A DNA stretch of 56,550 bases from an uncultured Steroidobacter sp. Its GTDB lineage: Bacteria; Pseudomonadota; Gammaproteobacteria; Steroidobacterales; Steroidobacteraceae. A program made the translations under genes and the position numbers. The notes under the pieces were generated by a model that was not told the origin of the DNA, ran no database searches, and worked only from the letters and a program-made list of their open reading frames with translations. The stretch covers positions 1 to 56,550 of the forward strand of contig CAMLEO010000008.1 in assembly GCA_946478975.1 (NCBI GenBank), given 5' to 3'. Numbering within the stretch: the first letter of the stretch is position 1; each line of letters begins with the position of its first letter. This document shows positions 1 through 8,538 of the stretch, one piece after another.

Positions 1-1
1 C

Positions 2-142
2 CTGGCTGCATTGTTCGACAGCATTCGTTCCCGGCTGCAGGCCAGGCTGGAGCGGCATTCCATCCGCCCCGAGCCGCAGCAGGAGCAGGCGCCGACATTT
101 CAGCCCTTGCCCGCGGAAACCTCGACGAGAGGACAGTCATGA
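2..142 (+). CDS. C-terminal end of an upstream gene (partial, unidentified)
   Basis: An open frame enters from the left edge and ends at a TGA that overlaps the ATG of the next gene (ATGA, 139-142). The 46 visible residues are hydrophilic, with an Arg/Gln-rich helix-like stretch followed by a Pro/Gln-rich tail. Third-position GC is higher in this frame than in the alternatives. The overlap suggests this is the previous gene of the sugar-acid operon. Nothing in the fragment identifies a family. The other two forward frames are also open across this short stretch, so the call rests on the stop/start overlap and codon use. Confidence 0.4.
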   Translation: MAALFDSIRSRLQARLERHSIRPEPQQEQAPTFQPLPAETSTRGQS

Positions 143-897
143 ACAGATTGAAAGGCAAAGTTGCATTAGTGACCGGCGCGGCTACCGGCCTCGGCGCCGC
201 CCAAGCGCAAGCGTTGGCCAAAGAAGGTGCACGCGTCGTGCTGGCTGATATTGCCGATGCCGATGGCGAGAAGGTCGCTGCGGAAATTCGTACTGCCGAC
301 GGCGACGCTGGTTACATCCATCTGGATGTGAGCAAGGAAGAAGATTGGCAGCAGGCCATCCGCTTCGCCGTCGAGCGCTACGGCAAGCTCGACGTGCTGG
401 TCAACAACGCCGGCATCGTCATCAAGCGCGTGCCGATCGAGGAACGCACGGTCGAGGAATGGGATCGCGTGATGGCGGTGAACCTGCGCAGCGTGTTTCT
501 GGGCACCAAGTACGTCATCCCGGAAATGCGTCGCATCGGCGGCGGCTCGATCGTGAATATTTCTTCGCTCGCGGGCATCGGCCAATCGGCCATTCAAGAG
601 CCCGCTTACGCAACCAGCAAGGCGGCGGTACGCATGTTCAGCAAGGTCACGGCGACCCAGCATGCGCATGAAAAGATCCGCTGCAACTCGTTGCATCCTG
701 GGCCGACGGACGGCGGCATGTTGCATCGATTCCTGCCCGATCCCGCGGCGCTCGAACAGCGTTTGAAACGAGTGCCGCTCGGACGGCTCGCCAGGGTCGA
801 GGAAATCACGGCGGGCGTGGTGTTCCTCGCATCCGATGAGTCGTCGTACATGACCGGCAGCGAGTTGGTCATCGATGGTGGCGCGCTCGCGCAATAG
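139..897 (+). CDS. SDR family NAD(P)-dependent oxidoreductase (candidate sugar dehydrogenase)
   Basis: Classical short-chain dehydrogenase of 252 residues. The Rossmann motif TGAATGLG is at 12-19, Asp37 at the end of beta-2 favours NAD over NADP, NNAG is at 89-92, and the catalytic set is Ser143, Tyr157 and Lys161 (YATSK). The ATG is chosen because it puts the glycine motif at the normal distance from the N-terminus and has GAGG upstream. It overlaps the preceding stop by ATGA, and the lactonase-like gene follows after 2 bases. As first enzyme of the operon it would oxidise a sugar to its lactone, or a related alcohol. The family is certain; the substrate is inferred from context only. Confidence 0.88.
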   Translation: MNRLKGKVALVTGAATGLGAAQAQALAKEGARVVLADIADADGEKVAAEIRTADGDAGYIHLDVSKEEDWQQAIRFAVERYGKLDVLVNNAGIVIKRVPIEERTVEEWDRVMAVNLRSVFLGTKYVIPEMRRIGGGSIVNISSLAGIGQSAIQEPAYATSKAAVRMFSKVTATQHAHEKIRCNSLHPGPTDGGMLHRFLPDPAALEQRLKRVPLGRLARVEEITAGVVFLASDESSYMTGSELVIDGGALAQ

Positions 898-899
898 CC

Positions 900-2621
900 A
901 TGCGTAACCTGATCAGAGACGGCAGCCTGGGACCGATTTTTTCGGCAGGGCATGAAATCATCCGGCGCATCTTCGTCACCGTGCGCGACCGCAACTGGCA
1001 GGAAGTTGTGCCGTCGCAGTGGGAAACGACCATCGATGCGGACAATGGCAAGATCACGCTGTTCGCTCGACACAAGAGCGACCTGGTCGACTTCGAGTGG
1101 CGCGGCACGCTCGAACTCGCAGCCGATCATCGTTCGGGTCGCTTCGAGTTCGAGGGCAAGACGCGACGTGACATGGATGTGTGTCGGCTCGGCTTGATCG
1201 TATTGCATCCACCTGAGTCGATGATCGGTTCGCGAGTCACGGCGCGCAGTCAACAAGCCGAAGGAAGCCTGACGATTCCAGAGCTGATCTCGCCGCAACC
1301 CATCACCGATGGCGTGCCGGGGTCGCTGACCGAGCCGTTCTCGGAGCTCAAGATCGAGCGGCCCGGGTTTGGAGTGTTGAAGCTGAGCTTTGGCGGCGAC
1401 CTGTTCGAGCTGGAAGATCAGCGCAACTGGGGCGACGCTTCGTTCAAGAGCTATTGCACGCCGCTGCGTTTGGGGTATCCGCGAGCAGTCGCGGAGGGCA
1501 CGCGAGTCGCGCACCGAGTCGATATTCGTTTTGAGCCTGCGGTGATCGAGGCACAAGAGCCGAAGGCGAGATCGACGCGCCCGTCGTCGGTGACCGATCC
1601 GGTGGAATTTCCCAAGCTCGGCTGCGAGTGGCGCAAGGATTTGTCGCTGACGAGCGGGGATGCCATTGCCGCTTCATATCGACATTACTACATCGATGCG
1701 ACCGAGGCGGCAGGCCCGGAACATTTGCGATCGTTGCTGGAATGGTTGCCTCATGCCCGCGTCGAAATCGGCGTGGACGCGCAGGATCATCGGGCGCTGC
1801 CATCGCATCAGCTTTCGTTGGTGCGCGAACATATCAGCCAGATCAAACGAGTGCTGGTGTATGGAGCCGGCACGGGATTGCCTTCTGCTTGGGCGATCGA
1901 AAGCTGGCGGCGCGCGATTCAGGATGCGACCAGCTCGCAAGTTCCGGTGCTCGCGGCGACGCGCGGTTATTACGTCGAATACAACCGCTCAGCGCCGCTC
2001 GGCGCGGCAACGCAGGGAATTGCGTTCCCACTCACCGCAACGGTGCACACCGATGAGGTGGGCACGATTGTCGATAACGTCGCGGCAGTCGCCGACATGG
2101 CGAACACCGCGAGACAGCTGATGCGTCTCGCGGAGGTCGCGATCGTTCCTCTGGCGCTGTATTACCCAGGCACTCCGCCGCAGGCGAATTTCCCGCCGCC
2201 GCTAGTGTTGCCGTGGCTGACGGCGACGACGATTCACGCGTCGCTGTCGGGGATCACGTCTGTGACGTTGGCGCACGACCTGATCGAAGTCGTACTCGAC
2301 GTCGGATCTCATCATGCCGCTTTCTTGACGCAACTGGCGGAGTGCGCGGGGCGTGAAGTCCTGCCGCTCGATCCATCCATGCTTTCCGGCGTCCATGCGA
2401 TGTTACTTGGCGCACGGGGCAATCTGCCGGTTCAGGTGCTCGCGACGAATGTCACCAGCGAAGTGCAGAAGATTGCATTCGCCGGCTCGTCGATGAGCGC
2501 TCGTAAGTGCGTCGACGCGGCGACCGGGGCGGAGCTGCCGTTCGAAGGTTCACACATCGAGCTGCCTGGCCGCAGCGTCGTGTGGATCGATGTCGAGCTG
2601 CCACACGCCGGGCGCCCATGA
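900..2621 (+). CDS. D-apionate lactonase-like protein (ApnL family)
   Basis: A 573-residue protein with no signal peptide. From memory of the family, the hallmark is an N-terminal beta-sandwich ending in an acidic/aromatic segment, here FELEDQRNWGDASFKSYC around residues 168-185, followed by a TIM-barrel-like middle (about 220-480) and a small C-terminal beta domain. This matches the layout of D-apionate lactonases, which open the lactone of the branched sugar acid apionate. It sits between an SDR and an IlvD-type dehydratase, a natural place for an aldonolactonase. ATGA overlap with the next gene implies translational coupling. The substrate could be another aldonolactone. Family recognition is by motif memory, not by search. 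Confidence 0.62.
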   Translation: MRNLIRDGSLGPIFSAGHEIIRRIFVTVRDRNWQEVVPSQWETTIDADNGKITLFARHKSDLVDFEWRGTLELAADHRSGRFEFEGKTRRDMDVCRLGLIVLHPPESMIGSRVTARSQQAEGSLTIPELISPQPITDGVPGSLTEPFSELKIERPGFGVLKLSFGGDLFELEDQRNWGDASFKSYCTPLRLGYPRAVAEGTRVAHRVDIRFEPAVIEAQEPKARSTRPSSVTDPVEFPKLGCEWRKDLSLTSGDAIAASYRHYYIDATEAAGPEHLRSLLEWLPHARVEIGVDAQDHRALPSHQLSLVREHISQIKRVLVYGAGTGLPSAWAIESWRRAIQDATSSQVPVLAATRGYYVEYNRSAPLGAATQGIAFPLTATVHTDEVGTIVDNVAAVADMANTARQLMRLAEVAIVPLALYYPGTPPQANFPPPLVLPWLTATTIHASLSGITSVTLAHDLIEVVLDVGSHHAAFLTQLAECAGREVLPLDPSMLSGVHAMLLGARGNLPVQVLATNVTSEVQKIAFAGSSMSARKCVDAATGAELPFEGSHIELPGRSVVWIDVELPHAGRP

Positions 2622-2938
2622 TCAAGCGCACCAGCCTGGTTTGGAAACGTCCGGAGCTGAGCGACGCTCAGTTTCGCGAGCTGTGGCTGGGCGAGCACAT
2701 CGTCTATGCCAGGCAGCTGCCGGGCTTGCGCGAGTACGTAATCGATTTCGTCGCCGATGCTGCGCACGGTGAGCCCAATGGAATTGCAACGTTGCGTTTC
2801 GACAGCCGCGAGGCGCTCGATGCGGCGTTTGCCATTCCGCATGTCAAAGAAGGTCTGCTCCGCACGCGGGAGCAGTTCGCGCAGCGCGTACAGGTCATGA
2901 TCGTGGACGAGCAGGTCATCGTGCCTCGCCGAGGATGA
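2618..2938 (+). CDS. EthD-domain small protein
   Basis: A 106-residue protein starting at the ATG that overlaps the lactonase-like stop (ATGA). The start KRTSLVWKRPELS, the motif FRELWLGEHI and the central segment FDSREALDAAFAIPHVKE fit the EthD/dimeric alpha-beta barrel fold: a pattern of 'K-R-P-x-L-S-x-x-F-x-x-x-W-x-x-x-H' is followed by a LRF strand. Such proteins are small cytosolic helpers or enzymes, often of unknown role, seen in catabolic operons. A longer in-frame start at 2507 would sit deep inside the upstream gene and adds only Arg-rich antisense-like sequence, so it is rejected. The dehydratase follows 3 bases later. Confidence 0.75.
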   Translation: MIKRTSLVWKRPELSDAQFRELWLGEHIVYARQLPGLREYVIDFVADAAHGEPNGIATLRFDSREALDAAFAIPHVKEGLLRTREQFAQRVQVMIVDEQVIVPRRG

Positions 2939-2941
2939 AAA

Positions 2942-4621
2942 ATGAAAGACAACGATCCCCGCAGCCACAGCCGCGCGGTGCTGGATGGTCCCCATCGCGC
3001 CGGGGCGCGTGCCATGCTTCGTGCCTTCGGGCTCACCGACGACGATTTCAAGAAGCCGCAGATCGGCGTCGGCGCGACCTGGAACAAAGTAACGCCTTGT
3101 AATGCCGGCCTCGATACGTTGCGGCAGGCCGCCGCGAATCGTATGAATCGCAGCGGCGTCGTCGCGTATGAGTTCGACACCATCTCGATCTCCGACGGCA
3201 TTTCCATGGGCAGCGAAGGCATGCGTGCGTCGCTGGTTTCTCGCGACTGGATTGCAGACTCGGTGGAGCTGGTCGTGCGGGCGCATGGATACGACGGGCT
3301 GCTGGGCATCGCCGGTTGTGACAAATCCATTCCCGGCATGCTCATCGCCATCGTGCGGCTCGATCTGCCGGCGATGTTTGCGTACGGCGGTTCGCTGGCG
3401 CCGGGGCGACTGCCGGACAAAGATATTTCTTTGCAGGACGTGTACGAAGCGATCGGCGCGCGTGCGCAGGGGCTCATCAGCAACGAGCAGCTGACTGCGG
3501 TCGAAAAAGCGGCGTGTCCCGGAATCGGCACCTGCGCAGGGATGTTCTCAGCCAACACGATGGCGTCGGTCGCGGAGGCCATGGGTTTGACGGTTCCCGG
3601 AATGGCTGCGCCTCCGGCCGCTGCAGCGGATCGGCTCGAAGTCATTCATCAAGCGTCGGACGCATTGATACAAGCCGTGAAGGCTGGCATTCGTCCTTCA
3701 GATATCCTGACGCGCAAATCGTTAGAGAATGCCACCGCAGTCGCTTCAGCGCTCGGCGGCTCGACGAATGCATGTCTGCATTTGCTGGCGATCGCCGCGG
3801 AGGCGGGCATCGATTTCACGCTCGCCGACATCGACGCGATCAGCCGACGCACTCCGCAGCTCGCCGATATGAAGCCGTCCGGTCGTTACATGATGCGCGA
3901 GCTGCACATTGCAGGTGGCGTTCCGGCCGTCATGCGCGAGTTGCTGAGTGCCGGTGTATTGCATGGTGATGCGTTGACCATGACAGGGCGCACGCTCGCT
4001 AAAACGATCGAATCGTTCGCGCCGGGACAAGCGCATCCAGTGTTGCGGCCCGCGACCGATCCGGTCAAGAAGCGGGGCGGTTATGCGATTGTCTCCGGAT
4101 CGCTGGCGCCGGACGGCGCGGTGACCAAGATCGCCAACGAAAACCGCATGCATCACAAAGGGTCGGCGCGTTGTTTCGACTCGGAGGAGCAGGGCGCGCA
4201 GGCGGTGCGAGATGGCTTGATCACTCCGGGCGATGTCGTCGTGCTTCGTTACGAAGGGCCGGTCGGCGGCCCGGGCATGCCGGAAATGACGGCGCTCACG
4301 GGTGCAATCGTCGGCGCGGGATTGGGTGGCCAGGTGGCTCTCGTCACAGATGGTCGCTTCGGCGGCGGTACCAAAGGCCTGTGTATCGGTCACGTTGCGC
4401 CCGAGGCGGCGCTCGGCGGACCGATTGCATTGGTGCGAGATGGCGACGTGATCGAGATCGATGTCGAGAGCGGCCGCCTGGATATGCATGTCGCGCCCGA
4501 GGAGATCGAGCGTCGTCGCGCGGCGTTCCGTGCTCCGCCGCCGCGATATACCGAAGGTGTGCTCGCCAAGTACGCGAAGCTCGTGACATCCGCATCCAAA
4601 GGCGCACGTTGTGTCCCTTGA
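2942..4621 (+). CDS. IlvD/EDD family dehydratase
   Basis: A 559-residue dehydratase that converts 2,3-dihydroxy acids to 2-keto-3-deoxy acids using an Fe-S cluster. Candidate cluster ligands are Cys53 (TPCNAG), Cys126 (GCDKSIPG) and Cys198 ([17 protein letters not shown]). GRFGGGTKG lies near the C-terminus. Length and motifs look closer to dihydroxy-acid dehydratase (about 557 residues) than to the longer Edd type. The setting between a lactonase-like protein and an FAA hydrolase argues for a sugar-acid substrate rather than valine/isoleucine synthesis: no ilv gene is nearby. The 3' end overlaps the FAA gene by 11 bases. A true IlvD cannot be excluded. Confidence 0.85.
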   Translation: MKDNDPRSHSRAVLDGPHRAGARAMLRAFGLTDDDFKKPQIGVGATWNKVTPCNAGLDTLRQAAANRMNRSGVVAYEFDTISISDGISMGSEGMRASLVSRDWIADSVELVVRAHGYDGLLGIAGCDKSIPGMLIAIVRLDLPAMFAYGGSLAPGRLPDKDISLQDVYEAIGARAQGLISNEQLTAVEKAACPGIGTCAGMFSANTMASVAEAMGLTVPGMAAPPAAAADRLEVIHQASDALIQAVKAGIRPSDILTRKSLENATAVASALGGSTNACLHLLAIAAEAGIDFTLADIDAISRRTPQLADMKPSGRYMMRELHIAGGVPAVMRELLSAGVLHGDALTMTGRTLAKTIESFAPGQAHPVLRPATDPVKKRGGYAIVSGSLAPDGAVTKIANENRMHHKGSARCFDSEEQGAQAVRDGLITPGDVVVLRYEGPVGGPGMPEMTALTGAIVGAGLGGQVALVTDGRFGGGTKGLCIGHVAPEAALGGPIALVRDGDVIEIDVESGRLDMHVAPEEIERRRAAFRAPPPRYTEGVLAKYAKLVTSASKGARCVP

Positions 4622-5462
4622 GGGCTGGTCGCGCATCGGGCGCTGCCTCGTCGACTCGCGTCCACGGCTCGTCACGTGGATCGAGTCGGCGTGGCGGCCG
4701 CTGCCGCCTGCGCTGATCGATCCGCTCAAAATCACAGCTGCGGATCTTTCTTTCGCACGTTCGGCTGCGCCGTTGACGAGCGAGCCGCGTGAGTTTCTGA
4801 CTCCGCTCGATCCAGGCAAGGTGATCGGCATCGGCCTGAACTATCGCAGTCATGCGATCGAAGTGGGGGCGGCGATTCCAAAGAACCCGCTGTTGTTCGC
4901 AAAGTTCAACTCGGCACTGATCGGTCACGGCAGCACGATTCGAGTGAACGAAGCGGTGACTAAAGCCGCGGACTGGGAAGTTGAGCTCGCCGTCATCGTC
5001 GGTCGCACGCTCAGCTGCGCGTCACGCGAGCAAGCGCAACGAGCGATCTTCGGTTACACCGTCGCCAACGATGTGACGGCGCGTGATATACAATTCTCCG
5101 ACGTGCAGTGGACGCGTTCGAAGTGCCTGGATACGTTCGGTCCGTTGGGCCCGTGGATCGTTCCGCCGGCGGCCATCGATCCCGCCAACGCGAACATGCG
5201 CGCCTATGTGAATGGCGTGCTGATGCAGGATGGCAATACGTCGGACATGATCTTCGACGTGCTGGAGCTGCTGTCGTTTTGCTCCTGGAGCTTCACGTTG
5301 CAGCCGGGGGATGTGATTCTGACCGGCACGCCGCCCGGGGTCGGAGCATTTCGTTCCCCGCCCATTTATTTGCATCATGGCGATGCCGTCGATGTCGAGA
5401 TCGAAGGCATCGGCAGACTCAGTAACAGCATCGAATCGATTAGAGGGACAGCGTCGTCATGA
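4611..5462 (+). CDS. Fumarylacetoacetate hydrolase family protein (candidate diketo-acid hydrolase)
   Basis: A 283-residue FAH-family enzyme starting with GTG inside the end of the dehydratase gene. Family motifs appear in order: [16 protein letters not shown], the metal-binding acidic residues of [37 protein letters not shown] and [13 protein letters not shown]. In sugar catabolism such enzymes hydrolyse 2,4-diketo-3-deoxy acids to pyruvate and a hydroxy acid (known for the L-rhamnonate and L-fuconate routes). Its neighbour is an SDR that could make such a diketo acid, which supports that role. An alternative is a tautomerase or fumarylpyruvate-type hydrolase. ATGA overlap with the next gene shows it is in the same operon. 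Confidence 0.85.
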   Translation: MSLEGWSRIGRCLVDSRPRLVTWIESAWRPLPPALIDPLKITAADLSFARSAAPLTSEPREFLTPLDPGKVIGIGLNYRSHAIEVGAAIPKNPLLFAKFNSALIGHGSTIRVNEAVTKAADWEVELAVIVGRTLSCASREQAQRAIFGYTVANDVTARDIQFSDVQWTRSKCLDTFGPLGPWIVPPAAIDPANANMRAYVNGVLMQDGNTSDMIFDVLELLSFCSWSFTLQPGDVILTGTPPGVGAFRSPPIYLHHGDAVDVEIEGIGRLSNSIESIRGTASS

Positions 5463-6226
5463 GCCAGCGGCTACGAGGAAAACGTGCGATCGTTACCGGC
5501 GCGGGTGCAGGCATTGGCCGCGGAGTCGCGATCAAGCTTGCGGAAGAGGGCGCGAGCGTCGGCGTATTGGACGTCAATATCGACACCGCCGAAGAAGCGG
5601 CCGCGGCGATCAGAAACGTCGGCGGCAACGCGGTCGCGCTCGAGGTCGATGTGAGAAGCGAGCAGCAGGTCGCCGACGCCGTAGCTCAACTCGAATCGCG
5701 CTTTGGCGGTTTGGATACGATCATCGCCAACGCCGGCGTGATGCTGTTCGGTCGCGATACCGTCGCTGCCGATCTCGATCTGGCGACGTGGCAGCAGTGC
5801 ATGGACGTGAACCTCACCGGCATGTTTCTAACCTGCAAGCACGGGCTGCGGGCGCTCGAACGCAACAAGGGCGGTGCCGTCGTCATCACTGCGTCGCCGA
5901 CCGGAACGCTCGGCTGCGCGCCGACCTTTACCGCGTACAGCACTAGCAAGGCGGGCACGCTCGGGTTGATGCGCATCCTCGCGATCGACTACGTGAAGAA
6001 GAACATCCGCGTCAACGCGGTGCTGCCGGGAACGACCAACTCGCCGCTGGTGGCGACGCTGATGGAAGATCCGGCCATGCGGGCCGAGTTCCTCGCGAAG
6101 ATTCCGATGGGTCGGGCGGCGGACGCGCGCGAGATTGCGAATGTGATCGCTTTCCTCGCATCGGATGAGGCGTCGTATGTAACCGGCGCGGCGTGGTTCG
6201 CCGACGGCGGATTGTCGAGTATCTAA
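5459..6226 (+). CDS. SDR family oxidoreductase (candidate 2-keto-3-deoxy-acid dehydrogenase)
   Basis: Short-chain dehydrogenase of 255 residues with TGAGAGIG at 13-20, Asp38 (NAD preference), ANAG at 90-93, Ser146, Tyr160 and Lys164. The start codon overlaps the FAA hydrolase stop (ATGA). In diketo sugar-acid pathways an SDR oxidises the 2-keto-3-deoxy acid before cleavage by the FAA-family enzyme, so the pairing suggests that step. It is the last gene of the + strand operon and its TAA overlaps the stop of the convergent methyltransferase gene. The family is clear; the substrate is inferred. Confidence 0.86.
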   Translation: MSQRLRGKRAIVTGAGAGIGRGVAIKLAEEGASVGVLDVNIDTAEEAAAAIRNVGGNAVALEVDVRSEQQVADAVAQLESRFGGLDTIIANAGVMLFGRDTVAADLDLATWQQCMDVNLTGMFLTCKHGLRALERNKGGAVVITASPTGTLGCAPTFTAYSTSKAGTLGLMRILAIDYVKKNIRVNAVLPGTTNSPLVATLMEDPAMRAEFLAKIPMGRAADAREIANVIAFLASDEASYVTGAAWFADGGLSSI

Positions 6227-7446
6227 CCGACTTGCAGCTCGGGCACTGCTCGCACGCAGCGCCCGCCCCAATCGCGGATATAACTCAAGTCCGTCGTGAC
6301 TTCGTCCCACAAATTCCAGGGCAGCACGACGACGAAGTCGGGATGTTCGCTGCGGATCCGTTCTTCGCTGACGATGGGAATGCGTGTGCCTGGCAGGAAC
6401 TTGCCCTGTTTCGCCGGGCTCTTGTCGACCACGTAAGACATCAAGTCGGGCCGCACGCCGGCGTAGTTCATCAGGGTGTTGCCCTTGGCAGCGGCGCCGT
6501 AGCCCGCGACTTTCTTGCCGTCGCGCTTGGCGTCGATCAGGAAGCGCAGAAAATCGTTCTTGACGCGATCGGTGCGGCTCTGAAATCCGGCGTAGTAGCT
6601 GTCGGTCAGAACGCCGGCCAGTCGCTCGCGTTCCAGCAGCTTCGTGACCGCAGCCGTGCGCGATCGCGGGCCGGCGCTGCGTTGAGCATAGACTCGCAAG
6701 CTGCCGCCGTGGGTTGGAATCTCTTCGACATCGAATACCGACAATCCGTTGCGCTCGAAGATGCGGGTCACGGCACTCAGCGACAGATACGAGTAGTGCT
6801 CGTGATAGATCGTGTCGAATTGATTGTTGGCGACCAGGTTCGAAAGGTGCGGGAACTCGAACGTCGCGACGCCGTCTTCCTTCAGCAGCAGCGCCACGCC
6901 CGAGACGAAATCGTTGATGTCCGGCACGTGCGCGAGCACGTTGTTGGCTGCGATCAAGTCAGCCAGCGGGCCGCGAGCGAGCATTTCCTCTGCGAGCTGC
7001 ACGCCGAAGAACTTCTCGATGATATCGATGCCCTTGGCGCGCGCTGCTTCCGCTGTGCTGGCAGTCGGCTCGACGCCGATGCACGGAATGCCTCGCGCTT
7101 TGACGTACTGGAGCAAGTAACCGTCGTTGGCGGCGAGCTCGACGACCAGCGACTTTTCGCTCAGCCCGAACCGCTCCGCCATGGCAGTCACGTATTTCTC
7201 GGCGTGCTCCAACCAGCTTCGCGAGTATGAGCTGAAGTACGCGTAGGAGTCGGTGAAGATTTCGCTCGCGCCCGCGTAGTCCTCGGTCTGCACCAGGCGG
7301 CAGTCGGAGCACACCAGTACACGCAGCGGATACCAGAGCTCGGGCTTCTTCAGCGCCGCCTCGGTGAGATACGCATTCGACGGCGGAGCACTGCCAAGAT
7401 CGACAAACGTCAGCGTCAAGGGAGCCTGGCAGTGACGACACTTCAT
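6223..7446 (-). CDS. SAM-dependent sugar C-methyltransferase (TylCIII-like)
   Basis: A 407-residue three-part protein. The N-terminal zinc-finger-like region has CRHC at 3-6 and a CSDC pair around 46-49. A SAM-binding Rossmann domain (VVELAANDGYLLQYV) follows, then a C-terminal domain with GYGAAAKGNTLMN and VDKSPAKQGKFLPG. This is the architecture of NDP-4-keto-6-deoxyhexose 3-C-methyltransferases of the TylCIII/NovU type. It is the last gene of the CDP-sugar cassette, 18 bases after rfbG, with AAGGA upstream of the ATG. Predicted role: C-3 methylation of the CDP-4-keto-6-deoxyglucose made by RfbG. The position of methylation is inferred from the family. Confidence 0.83.
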   Translation of the reverse strand: MKCRHCQAPLTLTFVDLGSAPPSNAYLTEAALKKPELWYPLRVLVCSDCRLVQTEDYAGASEIFTDSYAYFSSYSRSWLEHAEKYVTAMAERFGLSEKSLVVELAANDGYLLQYVKARGIPCIGVEPTASTAEAARAKGIDIIEKFFGVQLAEEMLARGPLADLIAANNVLAHVPDINDFVSGVALLLKEDGVATFEFPHLSNLVANNQFDTIYHEHYSYLSLSAVTRIFERNGLSVFDVEEIPTHGGSLRVYAQRSAGPRSRTAAVTKLLERERLAGVLTDSYYAGFQSRTDRVKNDFLRFLIDAKRDGKKVAGYGAAAKGNTLMNYAGVRPDLMSYVVDKSPAKQGKFLPGTRIPIVSEERIRSEHPDFVVVLPWNLWDEVTTDLSYIRDWGGRCVRAVPELQVG

Positions 7447-7464
7447 GGTTCGATCCTTGTAAGC

Positions 7465-8538
7465 TCAATGCAACGTGGCGGTGGATTGATACTGGTCGAT
7501 CTGCTGTTGCACGACCGGCCGCAGCGGTTCGCCGCGTTGATGCGCGCTGTGCCAGCCGACAACCATCTTCAGCGCCTGGTCCAGCGACCAGCGCGGCGTC
7601 CAGCCCAACACCATCCGAGCTTTGGCGCTGTCCAGCATCAGCAGGCCGGCTTCGTGCGGCTTCGGCCGCGTGTCGATTTCCCAGCGCAGCTGATTACCGC
7701 TGTGAACGTTCAAACGTTCGACGATCCAGCGCACCGGGCGAACGTCGTCAGCGGCCGGGCCGAAGTTCCAGCCTTGTGCGAACTCTCGCGGCTGCTCCCA
7801 CAGTTTCTCGGCGAGCAGCAGATATCCAGACAGCGGTTCGAGCACATGCTGCCAGGGACGAACGGCATCGGGATTGCGAACATATAAAGGCTTGTGCTGG
7901 GCGAACGCCGCCATGAAATCGGGAATGATCCGATCTTTCGAGAAATCGCCGCCGCCGATGACGTTGCCGGCTCTCGCGCTTGCGATGCCTACTGCGTCTC
8001 GGGTTGCATCCTCGAAGAACGAGCAGCGATACGCGGCCGTCACCAGCTCCGAGCAGCCTTTGCTGCTGGAGTAGGGATCGTGGCCTCCCATGGGATCCTG
8101 CTCGCGATAGCCCCAGGTCCATTCCTTGTTTTCGTAACATTTGTCGCTGGTGACATTCACGATGGCGCGACAGCTGCGGGCATTACGCACCGCTTCGAGC
8201 ACGTGAACAGTCCCCATGACGTTCACTTGATATGTTTCCACCGGCTCGGTGTATGACGCACGCACCAGTGCCTGCGCGGCCAGGTGAAAGACGATTTCGG
8301 GGCGGAAGCGGTCGAAGGCCTGTCGCAGCGTCTCGCGATCGCGGATGTCAGCGAACACGGATTCCATGCGCTCGCCGACGGCCGCGAGCGTAAACAAGTT
8401 CTCTGGGGTTGGCGGAGGCAGGGCGTAGCCGAAGACCTGGGCTCCGAGCTTTTGCAGCCACAGCGACAGCCAGCTGCCTTTGAATCCTGTGTGCCCGGTG
8501 ATCAGCACGCGCTTGCCGCGCCAGAACTCCGGGTTCAC
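7465..8538 (-). CDS. rfbG: CDP-glucose 4,6-dehydratase
   Basis: A 357-residue extended SDR, the normal length for RfbG. GHTGFKG (15-21) binds NAD, TSDK is at 130-133, the active-site Tyr156 and Lys160 lie in YSSSK, and further family motifs are RAGNVIGGGDF and RPWQHVLEP. It converts CDP-D-glucose to CDP-4-keto-6-deoxy-D-glucose. I start it at the GTG at 8538 because this overlaps the rfbF stop (GTGA) and puts the glycine motif at residue 15. The open frame extends upstream to 9030, but only with Arg-rich antisense-like sequence inside rfbF. Confidence 0.93.
   Translation of the reverse strand: MNPEFWRGKRVLITGHTGFKGSWLSLWLQKLGAQVFGYALPPPTPENLFTLAAVGERMESVFADIRDRETLRQAFDRFRPEIVFHLAAQALVRASYTEPVETYQVNVMGTVHVLEAVRNARSCRAIVNVTSDKCYENKEWTWGYREQDPMGGHDPYSSSKGCSELVTAAYRCSFFEDATRDAVGIASARAGNVIGGGDFSKDRIIPDFMAAFAQHKPLYVRNPDAVRPWQHVLEPLSGYLLLAEKLWEQPREFAQGWNFGPAADDVRPVRWIVERLNVHSGNQLRWEIDTRPKPHEAGLLMLDSAKARMVLGWTPRWSLDQALKMVVGWHSAHQRGEPLRPVVQQQIDQYQSTATLH

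Noticed and set aside
2942..4621. Annotation as biosynthetic ilvD
   Set aside because: The motifs allow it, but the gene is embedded in a catabolic operon with no ilv neighbours, so no symbol was given.
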